64,000 nt of DNA from an uncultured Paracoccaceae bacterium (GTDB taxonomy: Bacteria; Pseudomonadota; Alphaproteobacteria; Rhodobacterales; Rhodobacteraceae). Below, piece by piece: positions 19,886 to 28,380 of the stretch; the first letter of the stretch is position 1, and the number at the start of each line of letters is the position of its first letter. Location: contig CALMSR010000029.1 in NCBI GenBank assembly GCA_937872465.1, positions 95,135 through 159,134 of the forward strand, given 5' to 3'. Position numbers and translations under genes: made by a program. The notes beneath the pieces are model-generated. The model ran no database searches and was not told where the DNA came from. It was given only the letters and a program-made list of their open reading frames with translations.

Positions 19886-21112
19886 ATGGAGCGGCATTGC
19901 GATGTCCTGATCGTCGGAGGCGGGCTGAACGGGCCCGCCCTGGCCCTGGCGCTGGCCTCGGGCGGGCTCAGCAGCGTGGTGATCGACGCCCAGCCGCGGG
20001 CGCGGCGCGCGGCGCCGGAATTCGACGGGCGCGCCTATGCGCTGGCGCTGTCGTCGCGGCGCATGCTCGCCGCATTGGGGCTCTGGCGCGACCTGGCGGC
20101 GCAGGCGCAGGCGATCAACGACATCAAGATCAGCGACGGGCGGGCCGGCGAGGGGGCCGCGCCCTGGCATCTGCATTTCGACCGGAACGAGATCGACGAG
20201 GGCCCGATGGGGCATTTCCTCGAGGATCGCTACCTGCGGGGGGCGCTGCTCGACGCCATCGACGGCAGCGCGCTGATCGAGCATCGCTCGGAGACGGAGG
20301 CCGTCGCCCAGGCGCCCGGGCCCGGCGGCATCGCGGTGACGCTTGGCGACGGCAGCCGGCTCCGGGCGGCCCTTCTGGTCGGCTGCGACGGGCGGGGCAG
20401 CCGGGTCGCCGCCCGCGCCGGGATCGCGCGGCTGGGCTGGGAGTATCGCCAGAGCGCGCTGGTCTGCGCCGTGGAGCACGAGCTGCCGCATCACGGCATC
20501 GCGCATCAGTTCTTCATGCCGCCGGGGCCGCTGGCGATCCTGCCCCTGCCGGGCAACCGGTCCTCGATCGTCTGGACCGAGGCGCGCGACCGCGCCGCGG
20601 TGATCGCGGGGCTGGAGAGGGAGGCCTATCTCGCCGCGCTCAGGCCGCGGTTCGGGGATTTCCTCGGCGGGATCCGGCTGGCGGGCGCGCGCTTCGGCTA
20701 TCCGCTTGGCCTGTCGCTGGCCGAGAGCTTCACCGCCGAGCGGGTGGCGCTGGCGGGCGATGCGGCGCATGGCATCCATCCGCTCGCGGGGCAGGGTCTG
20801 AACCTCGGCCTGCGGGACGTGGCCGCGCTCGCGGAGGTTCTGGTGGAGGCGCATCGCCGCGGGCTCGACATCGGCGCGCCGGACGTGCTCGCGGGCTACC
20901 AGCGCTGGCGGCGGTTCGACACCGCCATGCTGGTCGCGGCCACGGACGGGCTCAACCGGCTCTTCTCCAACGACAACCCGCTCCTGCGCCTGGGGCGCGA
21001 CCTCGGCCTGGGTCTGGTGAACCGGCTGCCGGCGCTCAGGCGCGGGCTGATCCGCGAGGCGGCGGGTCTCGCGGGGGATCTTCCGAAGCTGCTGCTTGGG
21101 CGGCCGATCTAG
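19886..21112 (+). CDS. UbiH/UbiF/VisC-family FAD-dependent hydroxylase
   Basis: A 408-residue flavin monooxygenase of the family that hydroxylates the ubiquinone ring. The FAD motif VGGGLNG is at residues 10-16, the second motif LVGCDGRGSRVAAR near 165-178, and the C-terminal GDAAHGIHPLAGQGLNLG near 291-308. The last block and the length are typical of UbiH/UbiF/Coq6. Which ring position it modifies cannot be told. Upstream is the divergent amidase, with 86 bases between. Confidence 0.88.
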   Translation: MERHCDVLIVGGGLNGPALALALASGGLSSVVIDAQPRARRAAPEFDGRAYALALSSRRMLAALGLWRDLAAQAQAINDIKISDGRAGEGAAPWHLHFDRNEIDEGPMGHFLEDRYLRGALLDAIDGSALIEHRSETEAVAQAPGPGGIAVTLGDGSRLRAALLVGCDGRGSRVAARAGIARLGWEYRQSALVCAVEHELPHHGIAHQFFMPPGPLAILPLPGNRSSIVWTEARDRAAVIAGLEREAYLAALRPRFGDFLGGIRLAGARFGYPLGLSLAESFTAERVALAGDAAHGIHPLAGQGLNLGLRDVAALAEVLVEAHRRGLDIGAPDVLAGYQRWRRFDTAMLVAATDGLNRLFSNDNPLLRLGRDLGLGLVNRLPALRRGLIREAAGLAGDLPKLLLGRPI

Positions 21113-21202
21113 GACGGCCCCGGTGACGGAAGCTCGGGACATCGCGAGTGGTCCGGCCGCTCGCGCCGGCATCGACCGCGCCCGGCAGGCGGCAGGTACA
21201 GT

Positions 21203-21231
21203 TTGAAGTCCCGGCGCCGATTTGGTAGCTG
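21203..21231 (+). promoter_or_regulatory. weak promoter-like pair upstream of tRNA-Thr
   Basis: TTGAAG (21203-21208) and TAGCTG (21226-21231) are 17 bases apart and the latter ends ten bases before the tRNA. The -35 match is fair and the -10 match poor. Confidence 0.25.
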
Positions 21232-21241
21232 GATGGTCGAG

Positions 21242-21317
21242 GCCCCGTTAGCTCATCCGGTAGAGCGCTGGCTTTGTAACCCAGAGGTGGTCCGTTCAAG
21301 TCGGACACGGGGCACCA
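21242..21317 (+). tRNA. tRNA-Thr (anticodon UGU)
   Basis: A 76-base cloverleaf can be drawn by hand: acceptor GCCCCGT/ACGGGGC, D stem GCTC/GAGC, T stem GTCCG/CGGAC with loop TTCAAGT, and an encoded CCA. The anticodon loop TTTGTAA gives UGU, reading ACA threonine codons. The anticodon stem CTGGC/CCCAG pairs only four of five bases: the loop-closing pair is C-C (21272 with 21280). The gene is isolated and followed by AT-rich DNA. Confidence 0.9.
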
Positions 21318-21810
21318 AGACAAGTACTTAAATCATTGCAATGTAATGCTATTTTATTATGTGCACTTGATTGGAGCCACCTTTCAGTCCACCCAAGAGA
21401 TCGTGATGAGTCCAAGTGGTTTCGCCATATGGGCGGATTGCCTCCGCACACCGTTTGGTCGTCTGATACCGAATCCGGTTGATTGATTCCATCGGGGAAT
21501 CCCCCCCCGCCGGAATCAATCAACCGGATTCGGTATGACACATGCTGTCATGGCGACCAGTAAGCCATTGGATTGCCGAGACCACCACATTTGTGCCAAC
21601 AGCCTGACCCGCAGGTCGAACGTTTCGGTCCGGCCTGCGCAAGGTGCCACACAACAGGGAGGCGGGTCGTCCCGGGTTCCTGGGTGCAGGTGATCACAGG
21701 CACTTCCTGGTCGGCCATGGCGCCGCTCCGCGCGACGAAGAATGACGCCTGCGGTGCCGTCGCCGCGTGAGCGAAAGTGCGAGAGCGACTGGACGCTGCC
21801 GCAGGGTCCG
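21318..21810. other. AT-rich and unassigned DNA between tRNA-Thr and the copper cluster
   Basis: Bases 21318-21460 are clearly less GC-rich than the rest of the window. A large inverted repeat follows at 21466-21536. From 21540 to 21810 composition returns to normal. A short leftward frame here (Met codon near 21721, stop near 21548, Cys-rich) has no recognisable domain and no good ribosome site, so I do not call it. Confidence 0.55.
21466..21536. repeat. 25-bp perfect inverted repeat (IS or MITE remnant, or hairpin)
   Basis: The left arm 21466-21490 begins ATACCGAATCCGG and the right arm 21512-21536 is its exact reverse complement, ending CCGGATTCGGTAT. The 21-base spacer holds a further GGGGA/TCCCC dyad. 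Arms this long and perfect resemble transposon ends brought together by deletion of the interior, or a miniature element. No flanking target duplication is evident to me. Confidence 0.75.
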
Positions 21811-23370
21811 TCATGGGCCAGGCATCGGAAGCTCCGCCTCGATCGAAGCTTTGATGAAGTCGCTGACCAGCACGTCGAGCCGCACCGTCCATTGGCCGCC
21901 CACCGGCAGCTCGACCGGGCCGGCGAGCCAGAGCGGGCCGTCGCGGGACGCCTCGAGGCGGATCGGCTCGATGCCGCGGGCAGGGTCGGCGAAGCTGATC
22001 CTGACCTCAAGCGGGTCCAGCTCGCCGCCGTCGGCTGACATCAAGGCGATCTCGATGCGGTTCGCTCCCGGTCGCCCGGGCTTCAGCGTGACGTCCGCCA
22101 TCACGTTCGGCCCGTGCATGTGAACGTAGGCCTCGGACGCCGCCGCCGCGAGTGCACGGGGTGGCGGGGTCAGACGGAAGCCGCTGGCGAGGCAGAGGAT
22201 CGCGACTCCGAGCAGGATCTCGGCTGCGACCGACCGCCGGAACCGCCGCGCCGCCCCGGTCTCTCCCCGTTCGATCGCGGGCGTCAGCAGCAACCGGTTC
22301 ACGGCCGCGAGCGCGAGAAGCAGCGCGACCGCGACGAGCTTGGCGAGGAGCAACCGGCCGTAGGCGCTCGCGACCAGCGCTGCCGGGGTGCGCATCTGCA
22401 CGATGGCGAGCAGCGCACCGCTCAGGAGGAGGAGCGCGACGAGCGGCATCGCCAGCGCCGAGAAACGCCGGAGTGTCGGAACGAGGGCCGCGCCTGGCGA
22501 GGCCGCCCGTTCCGCGAGCCCGGGCAGCGCGCCGATCCAGAAGACGACGGCGGCGGCATGGATCGCCACCGACGGGGCGGTCAGCCAGCGGGGAGCAGCC
22601 GTTGCCGCATGGCCGAAGAGCGCGAAGGAAACGGCGGCGAGAGCCCACGCCAGCACGGCCCAGCCCGGGGCCCGGCAGGCCGAGGCGACAGCGGCGGCCG
22701 CGGCGAGGACGGCCGTCGCCGCGAACGGGCTCGCCAGGGCCGCACGCCAGGGCGCCGGGGTGACGAGACTGCCCGGCGCGAGATCGAGGAGGTCGAGCCC
22801 TTGGAGGCCGAGCGCCAAGACCGCCAGCGGCAGCACCGCGATGGCTGAGCAACCTGCGACGGTGGGCGCCAGGCGGCCCGACCGGCCACGGTCGACGAGG
22901 TCCCGGAAGACGGCCCCGCCGACCCCGAAGACGAGGGCGAGCGTCAGGAGCCCGCGCCCGAGGGCGGCGGTCGGTGCCGAGCGCGGGGCAGCGGCTTCGG
23001 ATGCGTCGGCCGCGCCGGAGGTCGCCCTGCCGATGGAGAAAGTGAGGCTGCCGCCGACCGGGTGGCCGTCGGCGGAGGCCACCCGCCAGCTGAGGAGCCA
23101 GGTGCCTTCGACGGGGTCTGCCGGCAGGGGCACGACAAGGCTGTCCCCCGCCGCCTCCGGCGCCCCCTCGATCGCGGCACCGCCGGCCGGCGGAAACCAG
23201 CGGAGGACGAGCGGCCGGACCGGCTCGCTGAAGGTCAGCGTTGCCGCCGCGGGCGCCTCGGACATCATCGTGCCCGCCGCTGGATCGGTGGCGACGAGCT
23301 GCGCATGCGCCTGCGCGCGCGCCCCGCAGAGAAGGCACGCGAGCAGACAGAGGACGAGGCGCGCCGGCAC
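21811..23370 (-). CDS. copper resistance protein, CopC-CopD fusion with C-terminal extra domain
   Basis: The 519-residue protein begins with a signal peptide that ends just before His22 (AQAHAQLVATDP). A CopC copper-binding beta domain follows (about 22-115), with the characteristic DGHPVGGSLTFSIG end. A multi-pass CopD membrane domain (about 135-395, around eight segments) comes next, and then a C-terminal periplasmic beta domain (about 400-519, starting EAYVHMHGPN) that looks like the YtkA or FixH-type modules seen in such proteins. The likely role is periplasmic copper binding and uptake for cuproenzymes or resistance. It lies 15 bases downstream of the YcnI-like gene in one operon. Confidence 0.88.
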   Translation of the reverse strand: MPARLVLCLLACLLCGARAQAHAQLVATDPAAGTMMSEAPAAATLTFSEPVRPLVLRWFPPAGGAAIEGAPEAAGDSLVVPLPADPVEGTWLLSWRVASADGHPVGGSLTFSIGRATSGAADASEAAAPRSAPTAALGRGLLTLALVFGVGGAVFRDLVDRGRSGRLAPTVAGCSAIAVLPLAVLALGLQGLDLLDLAPGSLVTPAPWRAALASPFAATAVLAAAAAVASACRAPGWAVLAWALAAVSFALFGHAATAAPRWLTAPSVAIHAAAVVFWIGALPGLAERAASPGAALVPTLRRFSALAMPLVALLLLSGALLAIVQMRTPAALVASAYGRLLLAKLVAVALLLALAAVNRLLLTPAIERGETGAARRFRRSVAAEILLGVAILCLASGFRLTPPPRALAAAASEAYVHMHGPNVMADVTLKPGRPGANRIEIALMSADGGELDPLEVRISFADPARGIEPIRLEASRDGPLWLAGPVELPVGGQWTVRLDVLVSDFIKASIEAELPMPGP

Positions 23371-23385
23371 CCCGGCCCGGGCGCG

Positions 23386-23907
23386 TCAGTGGCCGCCCGC
23401 GGCCGGCAGCAGCTTCACTCCCGGCGCCGGGCTCTCGAGGCTGTCATGGTCCTGGCCCGTGGTCGGGATCTCGATCCAGCGCTCCGCCGCGTCGGCGCAT
23501 TCCTGGACGACGGGGAAATAGAGCGCCTCGCCGACCTCGAGATCGGTCGTCAGCATCGCGCGGAACACGAATTCGTCGTAGAAGGCATCCGGAAGCTCGC
23601 CGGTCCAGACGATCTCGGTCACGCCTTCGCTCATCGGCGTGCCGTAGTAGTCGTAGGACCTGGCATATTTGCCCGTCACGGTTTCGAGCCTCCAGCCGGC
23701 CTTCGGCATCGGCTTCACCGCGATCACCCCCTCGGGGATCTGTACGCGCAGCGTCTGCGTCGCCTCGCCGGCGCAGCCATGCGGGACCCGCAGAACCGCC
23801 TTCCAGCTGCCGCCGACGGTCGCCTCCGAGGTCTCGAAGGTGACGTGGGCGTTGGCGGCAGTCGCGATGCCGGCCGCGAGCGCGGCGGCGAGAATGAGCT
23901 TGGACAT
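23386..23907 (-). CDS. YcnI-family (DUF1775) copper-binding protein
   Basis: A 173-residue exported protein. The signal peptide ends at ANA (residue 20), so His21 of HVTFETSEA becomes the mature N-terminus, as required for the copper site of YcnI. The family blocks VPHGCAGEATQTLRVQIPEG and WTGELPDAFYDEF are present. YcnI homologues are usually beside CopC or CopD, as here. The start at 23907 (MSKLILAAAL) fits the signal peptide; the frame upstream is Arg-rich. A C-terminal membrane segment found in some homologues is absent. Confidence 0.88.
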   Translation of the reverse strand: MSKLILAAALAAGIATAANAHVTFETSEATVGGSWKAVLRVPHGCAGEATQTLRVQIPEGVIAVKPMPKAGWRLETVTGKYARSYDYYGTPMSEGVTEIVWTGELPDAFYDEFVFRAMLTTDLEVGEALYFPVVQECADAAERWIEIPTTGQDHDSLESPAPGVKLLPAAGGH

Positions 23908-23988
23908 GGGATTTCCATCCTTCCGGTCGCCGCCGGCGTTGCGCCGCGGCATGATATGGGGACCGTCCGTGCGCGGACGGACGCAATC

Positions 23989-24390
23989 TCAGGAGATGGA
24001 CTTCGTCGGCGGGCCCCGCGCCAGTTGCGCCGCCGACGCGGCCTGCGGCCGGCCGATGGCACGCCCGATACGAAAGTCCGCGTCGGTCGCGAACAGGGCA
24101 CGCGTAGCCTCGCCCGGAGCGGCGGTGGCCAAACCCGGCGCGGCCACGAGGACGCAGGCAAAACACGCCGGGGTCAGGATGTGCTTTTCGTCATCATGGG
24201 CCGGATGCCCGACGTCCGTGCAGAGTTCCGGAAGGATTCCCCCGGGGAGCGCGTAGTCGAGCGCGTAGACCGTCCGCTCGATGACGATGCGGGCATTGAG
24301 AGCCGGCGCCTGGACGATCGCCAGGGCGAAGAACCCGGCGAGCAGAGCCTGCACCCAGCCGCGCCATCTCCTGCCCATGGCCACCGGCAT
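23989..24390 (-). CDS. small membrane protein with Cys pair, DUF2946-like
   Basis: A 133-residue protein heading the copper-type operon. One hydrophobic segment (WVQALLAGFFALAIVQAPAL, about residues 11-30) precedes a short exported-looking region with LCTDVGHPAHDDEKH and then TPACFACVLVA, a CxxC in a second hydrophobic stretch. Small proteins with His-rich loop and CxxC of the DUF2946 type often accompany copper genes, and the match in layout is moderate. Met codons at 24390 and 24378 are both possible starts; the upstream frame is not protein-like. Metal binding is inferred. Confidence 0.6.
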   Translation of the reverse strand: MPVAMGRRWRGWVQALLAGFFALAIVQAPALNARIVIERTVYALDYALPGGILPELCTDVGHPAHDDEKHILTPACFACVLVAAPGLATAAPGEATRALFATDADFRIGRAIGRPQAASAAQLARGPPTKSIS

Positions 24391-24520
24391 GCGGGGTCCG
24401 GAGGGCCGAGTCAATCGGGAATGCGTGCGGGCGGCCTGCCGCGGCCGATCCTCCGAGGTGCCGACGATCGGCGGTCGGGACCGAATACCTTGCGGGAGGG
24501 GCAGCGTAGGCCCGGCGCGC

Positions 24521-24552
24521 GGCAAAGGGCGCCGGAGGCAACCCCGGCGCCC
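24521..24552 (-). terminator. intrinsic terminator of rplM-rpsI
   Basis: On the minus strand, GGGCGCCGG (24552-24544) and CCGGCGCCC (24535-24527) form a perfect nine-base-pair stem with an eight-base loop, followed by TTTGCC. It starts 20 bases after the rpsI stop codon. Confidence 0.8.
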
Positions 24553-24571
24553 GTTCGATGGGAAGCGGCGA

Positions 24572-25057
24572 TCAGCGCTTGGAGAACTGGAAGCTGCGAC
24601 GGGCCTTGCGCTTGCCGTATTTCTTGCGTTCCACCACGCGGCTGTCGCGGGTCAGGAAGCCGGCCGCCTTGAGCGCGGGGCGGAGGCTGGGCTCGTAGAG
24701 GCTGAGCGCCTGGCTGATGCCGTGCTTGACCGCGCCGGCCTGGCCGGAGAGGCCGCCGCCCTTGACGGTCGCCATCACGTCGAACTCGCCGGCGACCCCG
24801 GCGACGGTGAAGGCCTGGCCGATCACCATCTGCAGCACGGGGCGGGCGAAATAGGCATTCATGTCCTTGCCGTTGACCACGACCTTGCCGGAGCCCGGCT
24901 TGATCCAGACACGGGCGACCGCGTCCTTGCGCTTGCCGGTGGCATAGGAGCGGCCGAGCGCGTCGCGCTTGGGCTCGCGCACCGGCGCGGCTGCGGCCGC
25001 GGAATCGATCCCGACCACGGAGTCCTTGAGCTGATCGAGCGAAGTGAGATCTGCCAT
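24572..25057 (-). CDS. rpsI: 30S ribosomal protein S9
   Basis: The 161-residue protein has a short alphaproteobacterial N-terminal extension, then the S9 core starting [21 protein letters not shown] and the basic C-terminus [19 protein letters not shown], whose last residues reach the ribosomal P site. The start at 25057 follows the rplM stop by two bases, the standard rplM-rpsI arrangement. The hairpin at 24521-24552 probably ends the transcript. Confidence 0.97.
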   Translation of the reverse strand: MADLTSLDQLKDSVVGIDSAAAAAPVREPKRDALGRSYATGKRKDAVARVWIKPGSGKVVVNGKDMNAYFARPVLQMVIGQAFTVAGVAGEFDVMATVKGGGLSGQAGAVKHGISQALSLYEPSLRPALKAAGFLTRDSRVVERKKYGKRKARRSFQFSKR

Positions 25058-25059
25058 GA

Positions 25060-25524
25060 TTATGCGCTCCGGGTGTTCTTGGGGTTCATGCCGGCGAGAT
25101 CGAGCACCTGCGGCTCCTGGCCGCCATGGGGATGCTCGTTGCCGGCGTAGACGCGCAGGTTCGACATCTGCTTGCGGCTGAGCGGCCCGCCGGGCAGCAT
25201 CCGCTCGACGGCCTTGAGGATCACGCGCTCGGGATGCTTGCCTTCGAGGATCTGGCCGGCGGTGCGGTGCTTGATGCCGCCGGGGAAGCCGGTGTGCCAG
25301 TAATAGCGCTTGTCGGCGCGCTTGTTGCCGGTCATCTGCACCTTGTCGGCGTTGATGACGATCACGTTGTCGCCCATGTCCATGTGCGGCGTGAAGCTGG
25401 GCTTGTGCTTGCCGCGCAGCCGCATGGCGACGAGGCTGGCGAGCCGGCCCAGGACGATGCCCTCGGCGTCGATCACGATCCACTGCTTGTCGATGTCGGC
25501 CGGTCTGGCGGAGAATGTCTTCAT
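25060..25524 (-). CDS. rplM: 50S ribosomal protein L13
   Basis: The 154-residue L13 carries the family blocks [16 protein letters not shown] and [16 protein letters not shown], with a usual length. It is the first gene of the rplM-rpsI operon. Upstream bases 25525-25659 hold its promoter; no other gene is seen there on this strand before the small gene at 25660-25836. Confidence 0.97.
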   Translation of the reverse strand: MKTFSARPADIDKQWIVIDAEGIVLGRLASLVAMRLRGKHKPSFTPHMDMGDNVIVINADKVQMTGNKRADKRYYWHTGFPGGIKHRTAGQILEGKHPERVILKAVERMLPGGPLSRKQMSNLRVYAGNEHPHGGQEPQVLDLAGMNPKNTRSA

Positions 25525-25659
25525 GTCTCGAACGGTCCCGTGTCAGGCCGGAAGGCGGACCCTTCCGGAGGCCGGGGGGTTATGGCCGGGACGGCGACGC
25601 GCGTCAATCGCAATGTTGCGGAATTTCTTTAGCGATATCATGCGATTGAAATTACGGTA

Positions 25660-25836
25660 TCAAAATACCCCATATCGCGACGGCGCCATCGCGTCGATGA
25701 CGCCGGTGAGCTTGAGGATGGTGTAGAGCACCATCAGCCCGAGCAGGGCGAAGAGGAAGCGCCGCGGGCCGTGGGCGCGGGTGACGGTCGCGACGAGCGC
25801 GAGGGCGAGAACCAGGGCGAGGAGGAAGCGCAGCAT
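25660..25836 (-). CDS. 58-residue two-pass membrane peptide
   Basis: A short frame from ATG 25836 to TGA 25660-25662 encodes MLRFLLALVLALALVATV, a short basic loop (TRAHGPRRF), a second hydrophobic helix LFALLGLMVLYTILKLTGVI, and the tail DAMAPSRYGVF. The clean two-helix layout with a basic turn, and the fact that codons follow the GC-rich third-position bias, support a real gene. I do not recognise the family. It sits upstream of rplM on the same strand and is divergent from the AI-2E family permease. Confidence 0.6.
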   Translation of the reverse strand: MLRFLLALVLALALVATVTRAHGPRRFLFALLGLMVLYTILKLTGVIDAMAPSRYGVF

Positions 25837-25975
25837 CGCGGCAGTATCCGCTCTCGCGCCGCCGCCGCAACCCGCATCGCGCCAGCCCGGCGTTGCATCC
25901 CGCCGCCGGAGCGCCCATCAAGGCAATCGGCGCCGGGAGCGGCGCGCGACCGACGATCACGGACGGGGGCCCGCC

Positions 25976-27088
25976 ATGCCCGACGAGCGACCCGAGTTTA
26001 GTCCCGGCCGGCCGGCGGACCGGATCGTGGTGGATCTGGCGGTGCGGCTCGGGTTTCTCGGGCTCTTCGCCTGGCTGGCGCTGGTGATCCTGCGCCCCTT
26101 CGTGCTGATCCTGCTCTGGGCGCTGTTCCTGACCGTGGCGCTGCAGCCCGGCCATGCAAGGCTCGCGGCGCGGCTGGGCGGGCGCGGGCGGCTCGCCTCC
26201 GTGATCGTCACCCTGATCGGGCTCGCCATCGTGCTCGGTCCGATCTCGATGCTGGTGGCGAGCCTCGTCGGGTCGGTGGAGGCGCTCTCGATGGGCATGG
26301 CCGGCGGCGGCCTGTCGATCCCGCCGCCGCCGGCGGAGGTGAGGACCATCCCGATCGCCGGGGCCTGGCTGCATTCGAACTGGGAGCTGGCCTCCTCGAA
26401 CCTACAGGGCTTTCTCGGGCGCTACGGCACGACACTGATCGGCGCCGGGAAATGGGTCATCCGCCCGGCCGAGGCCCTCGGCCGGGATCTGATCGACATC
26501 CTGATCGCGGTGGTGATCGCGGGCGTGCTGCTCGTGCCGGGGCCGCGCTTCGTGCCGGGGTTCCGGCGCTTTGCCGCGCGGGTCATGGGAAGCCGCGGGT
26601 CGGATTTCGTCGATCTCGGCGCCGCCACGATCCGCAACGTGGCGCGCGGGGTGATCGGGGTGGCGGCGATCCAGGCGCTGTTGGTCGGCGTCGCCCTGAT
26701 CGTCGCGGGCGTGCCGGCGGCGGGGCTGCTGACGCTCGTGGCGCTGCTCGGCGCGATCCTGCAGATCGGGGTCGGCCTCGTGGTGGTGCCGGTGATCGTC
26801 TGGGGCTGGCTCGTGCTCGGCACCTGGCCCGCGATCCTGCTGACCGCCTGGCTTGTCCCGGCGATGTTCAGCGATCTCGCGCTCAAGCCGCTGATGGTCG
26901 GGCACGGGCTGCGCACCCCGATGCTGGTGATCCTGGCCGGCGTGATCGGCGGCACGATCAGCTTCGGGCTGATCGGGCTCTTCCTGGGGCCGATCGTGCT
27001 AGCGCTCTTCTACGAGCTCGTCATCTTCTGGGTGGAGCTCGGGGATCCGGGGGAGGATCGGCCCGCGGCGGACGGCGGCCCGCCGTGA
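25976..27088 (+). CDS. AI-2E family transporter (PerM/YdiK-type permease)
   Basis: The 370-residue integral membrane protein has about eight hydrophobic segments. The typical long central soluble helix lies between segments three and four (about residues 100-185), and the C-terminal core holds GVPAAGLLTLVALLGAILQIG and GLFLGPIVLALFYELVI. The family exports autoinducer-2 or exchanges ions; the substrate here is unknown. ATG 25976 gives MPDERPEF; the frame upstream overlaps the divergent peptide gene and is not protein-like. Confidence 0.85.
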   Translation: MPDERPEFSPGRPADRIVVDLAVRLGFLGLFAWLALVILRPFVLILLWALFLTVALQPGHARLAARLGGRGRLASVIVTLIGLAIVLGPISMLVASLVGSVEALSMGMAGGGLSIPPPPAEVRTIPIAGAWLHSNWELASSNLQGFLGRYGTTLIGAGKWVIRPAEALGRDLIDILIAVVIAGVLLVPGPRFVPGFRRFAARVMGSRGSDFVDLGAATIRNVARGVIGVAAIQALLVGVALIVAGVPAAGLLTLVALLGAILQIGVGLVVVPVIVWGWLVLGTWPAILLTAWLVPAMFSDLALKPLMVGHGLRTPMLVILAGVIGGTISFGLIGLFLGPIVLALFYELVIFWVELGDPGEDRPAADGGPP

Positions 27089-27191
27089 GGGAGGCGGCAT
27101 GGCCGAAGATCCGGTTCTGCCTGCGGACACGGGGGTCGGCCGCGACGGACCCCGCCTGCGGCTTCCTGTCGGTGCGGGCGGTGGAGGGGGC

Positions 27192-28322
27192 TCAGCCGCG
27201 CGCGATGCGCTGGGGGCGGGGGTAGAGCGCGGCGAAGCGGGCGCGGATGACCAGCACGAAAAGCGCGACGGCGCCGAGCTGGTGCAGGATCGCCGCCTGC
27301 CAGGGCGCGCCCCAGAGCACGGTGACGATGCCGAGCGCGATCTGGAGCACCATCATCGCCGCCATGGCGTCGAAGGCGCCGCGGATGTCGCCGAGCGCGC
27401 TCCGGCGGCTGCGCCACCAGGCGAGGATGCCGACGAGCGCCAGCAGATAGCCGAGCATGCGGTGGTTGAACTGCACCAGCCCCGGGTTTTCGAGGTAGTT
27501 GCTCCAATAGGGCTCGAGGTTGAAGGCGGTGAAGGGCAGGAAGTCGCCGCCCATCAGCGGCCAGTCGTTGTAGCTCCGGCCGGCGTCGATGCCTGCGACC
27601 AGCGCCCCGAGCAGGATCTGGGCGAAGGCGAGCACGACGAGCAGGCTGCCCCAGCGCATGAGGCCCTCGTTGCGCTGGCGGCGGGCCTGGATCAGCTCCG
27701 CCTCGCTTCGTCCGAGCCGCAGGATGTACCAGGCGATCAGGCCGAGAATGAGGAAGGCGAGGCCGAGATGCACCGCGAGCCGCCAGGAGGCGACGCTGGT
27801 CATGGTGCCGGTGAGGCCGGAGGTCACCATCCACCAGCCGATCGCGCCCTGGAGGCCGCCGAGGAGGCCCGTCACCAGCAGGCGCCAGGTCCAGCCCGGC
27901 GGGATGCGCCGGCGCAGCCAGAACCAGAGGAACCCCAGCGCCCAGACCGCGCCGATCAGGCGGCCGAGCTGGCGGTGGCCCCATTCCCACCAGTAGATCG
28001 CCTTGAACTCGGCGAGCTCCATGTCGCGGTTGAGGATCTCGAATTGCGGCGTGGCGCGGTATTTCTCGAATTCCGCCTCCCAGGCGGCGGCGTCGAGCGG
28101 GGGGACCGCCCCGGTCACCGGTCGCCATTCGGTGATGGAGAGGCCCGAATCGGTGAGCCGCGTCATGCCGCCGACCACGATCATCGCCACGACCAGGAGG
28201 AAGATCACCGAGAGCCAGAGCGCGATGCCGCGGCGGGCGTATTGCGGCCGCCGCGCGGGCGTCGGGGCCGGCGCGGGGGCGGCGTCGCCCACGTCCTCGA
28301 AGATGCTGCGCGGTTTCGTCAT
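27192..28322 (-). CDS. ctaA: heme A synthase CtaA/COX15
   Basis: The 376-residue protein has eight membrane segments and oxidises heme O to heme A for cytochrome aa3 oxidase. Conserved histidines occur in WWEWGHRQLGR, VHLGLAFLILG, QFNHRMLGYLL and LHQLGAVALF, the pattern of the two pseudo-symmetric four-helix halves. The motif GGMTRLTDSGLSITEWRPV early in the protein is characteristic. The start at 28322 (MTKPRSIFED) was chosen over a 15-residue extension. No other cytochrome oxidase gene is in the window. Confidence 0.95.
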   Translation of the reverse strand: MTKPRSIFEDVGDAAPAPAPTPARRPQYARRGIALWLSVIFLLVVAMIVVGGMTRLTDSGLSITEWRPVTGAVPPLDAAAWEAEFEKYRATPQFEILNRDMELAEFKAIYWWEWGHRQLGRLIGAVWALGFLWFWLRRRIPPGWTWRLLVTGLLGGLQGAIGWWMVTSGLTGTMTSVASWRLAVHLGLAFLILGLIAWYILRLGRSEAELIQARRQRNEGLMRWGSLLVVLAFAQILLGALVAGIDAGRSYNDWPLMGGDFLPFTAFNLEPYWSNYLENPGLVQFNHRMLGYLLALVGILAWWRSRRSALGDIRGAFDAMAAMMVLQIALGIVTVLWGAPWQAAILHQLGAVALFVLVIRARFAALYPRPQRIARG

Positions 28323-28380
28323 GGCCACCTCCGGGGGCGATTTAGGCCCCGCGCCGCGCCCGGGCAAGCGCGATATGCGC

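Noticed and set aside
21548..21721. Leftward 57-codon Cys-rich frame after the inverted repeat
   Set aside because: No ribosome site, no recognisable domain, and other frames in the same DNA are equally open.
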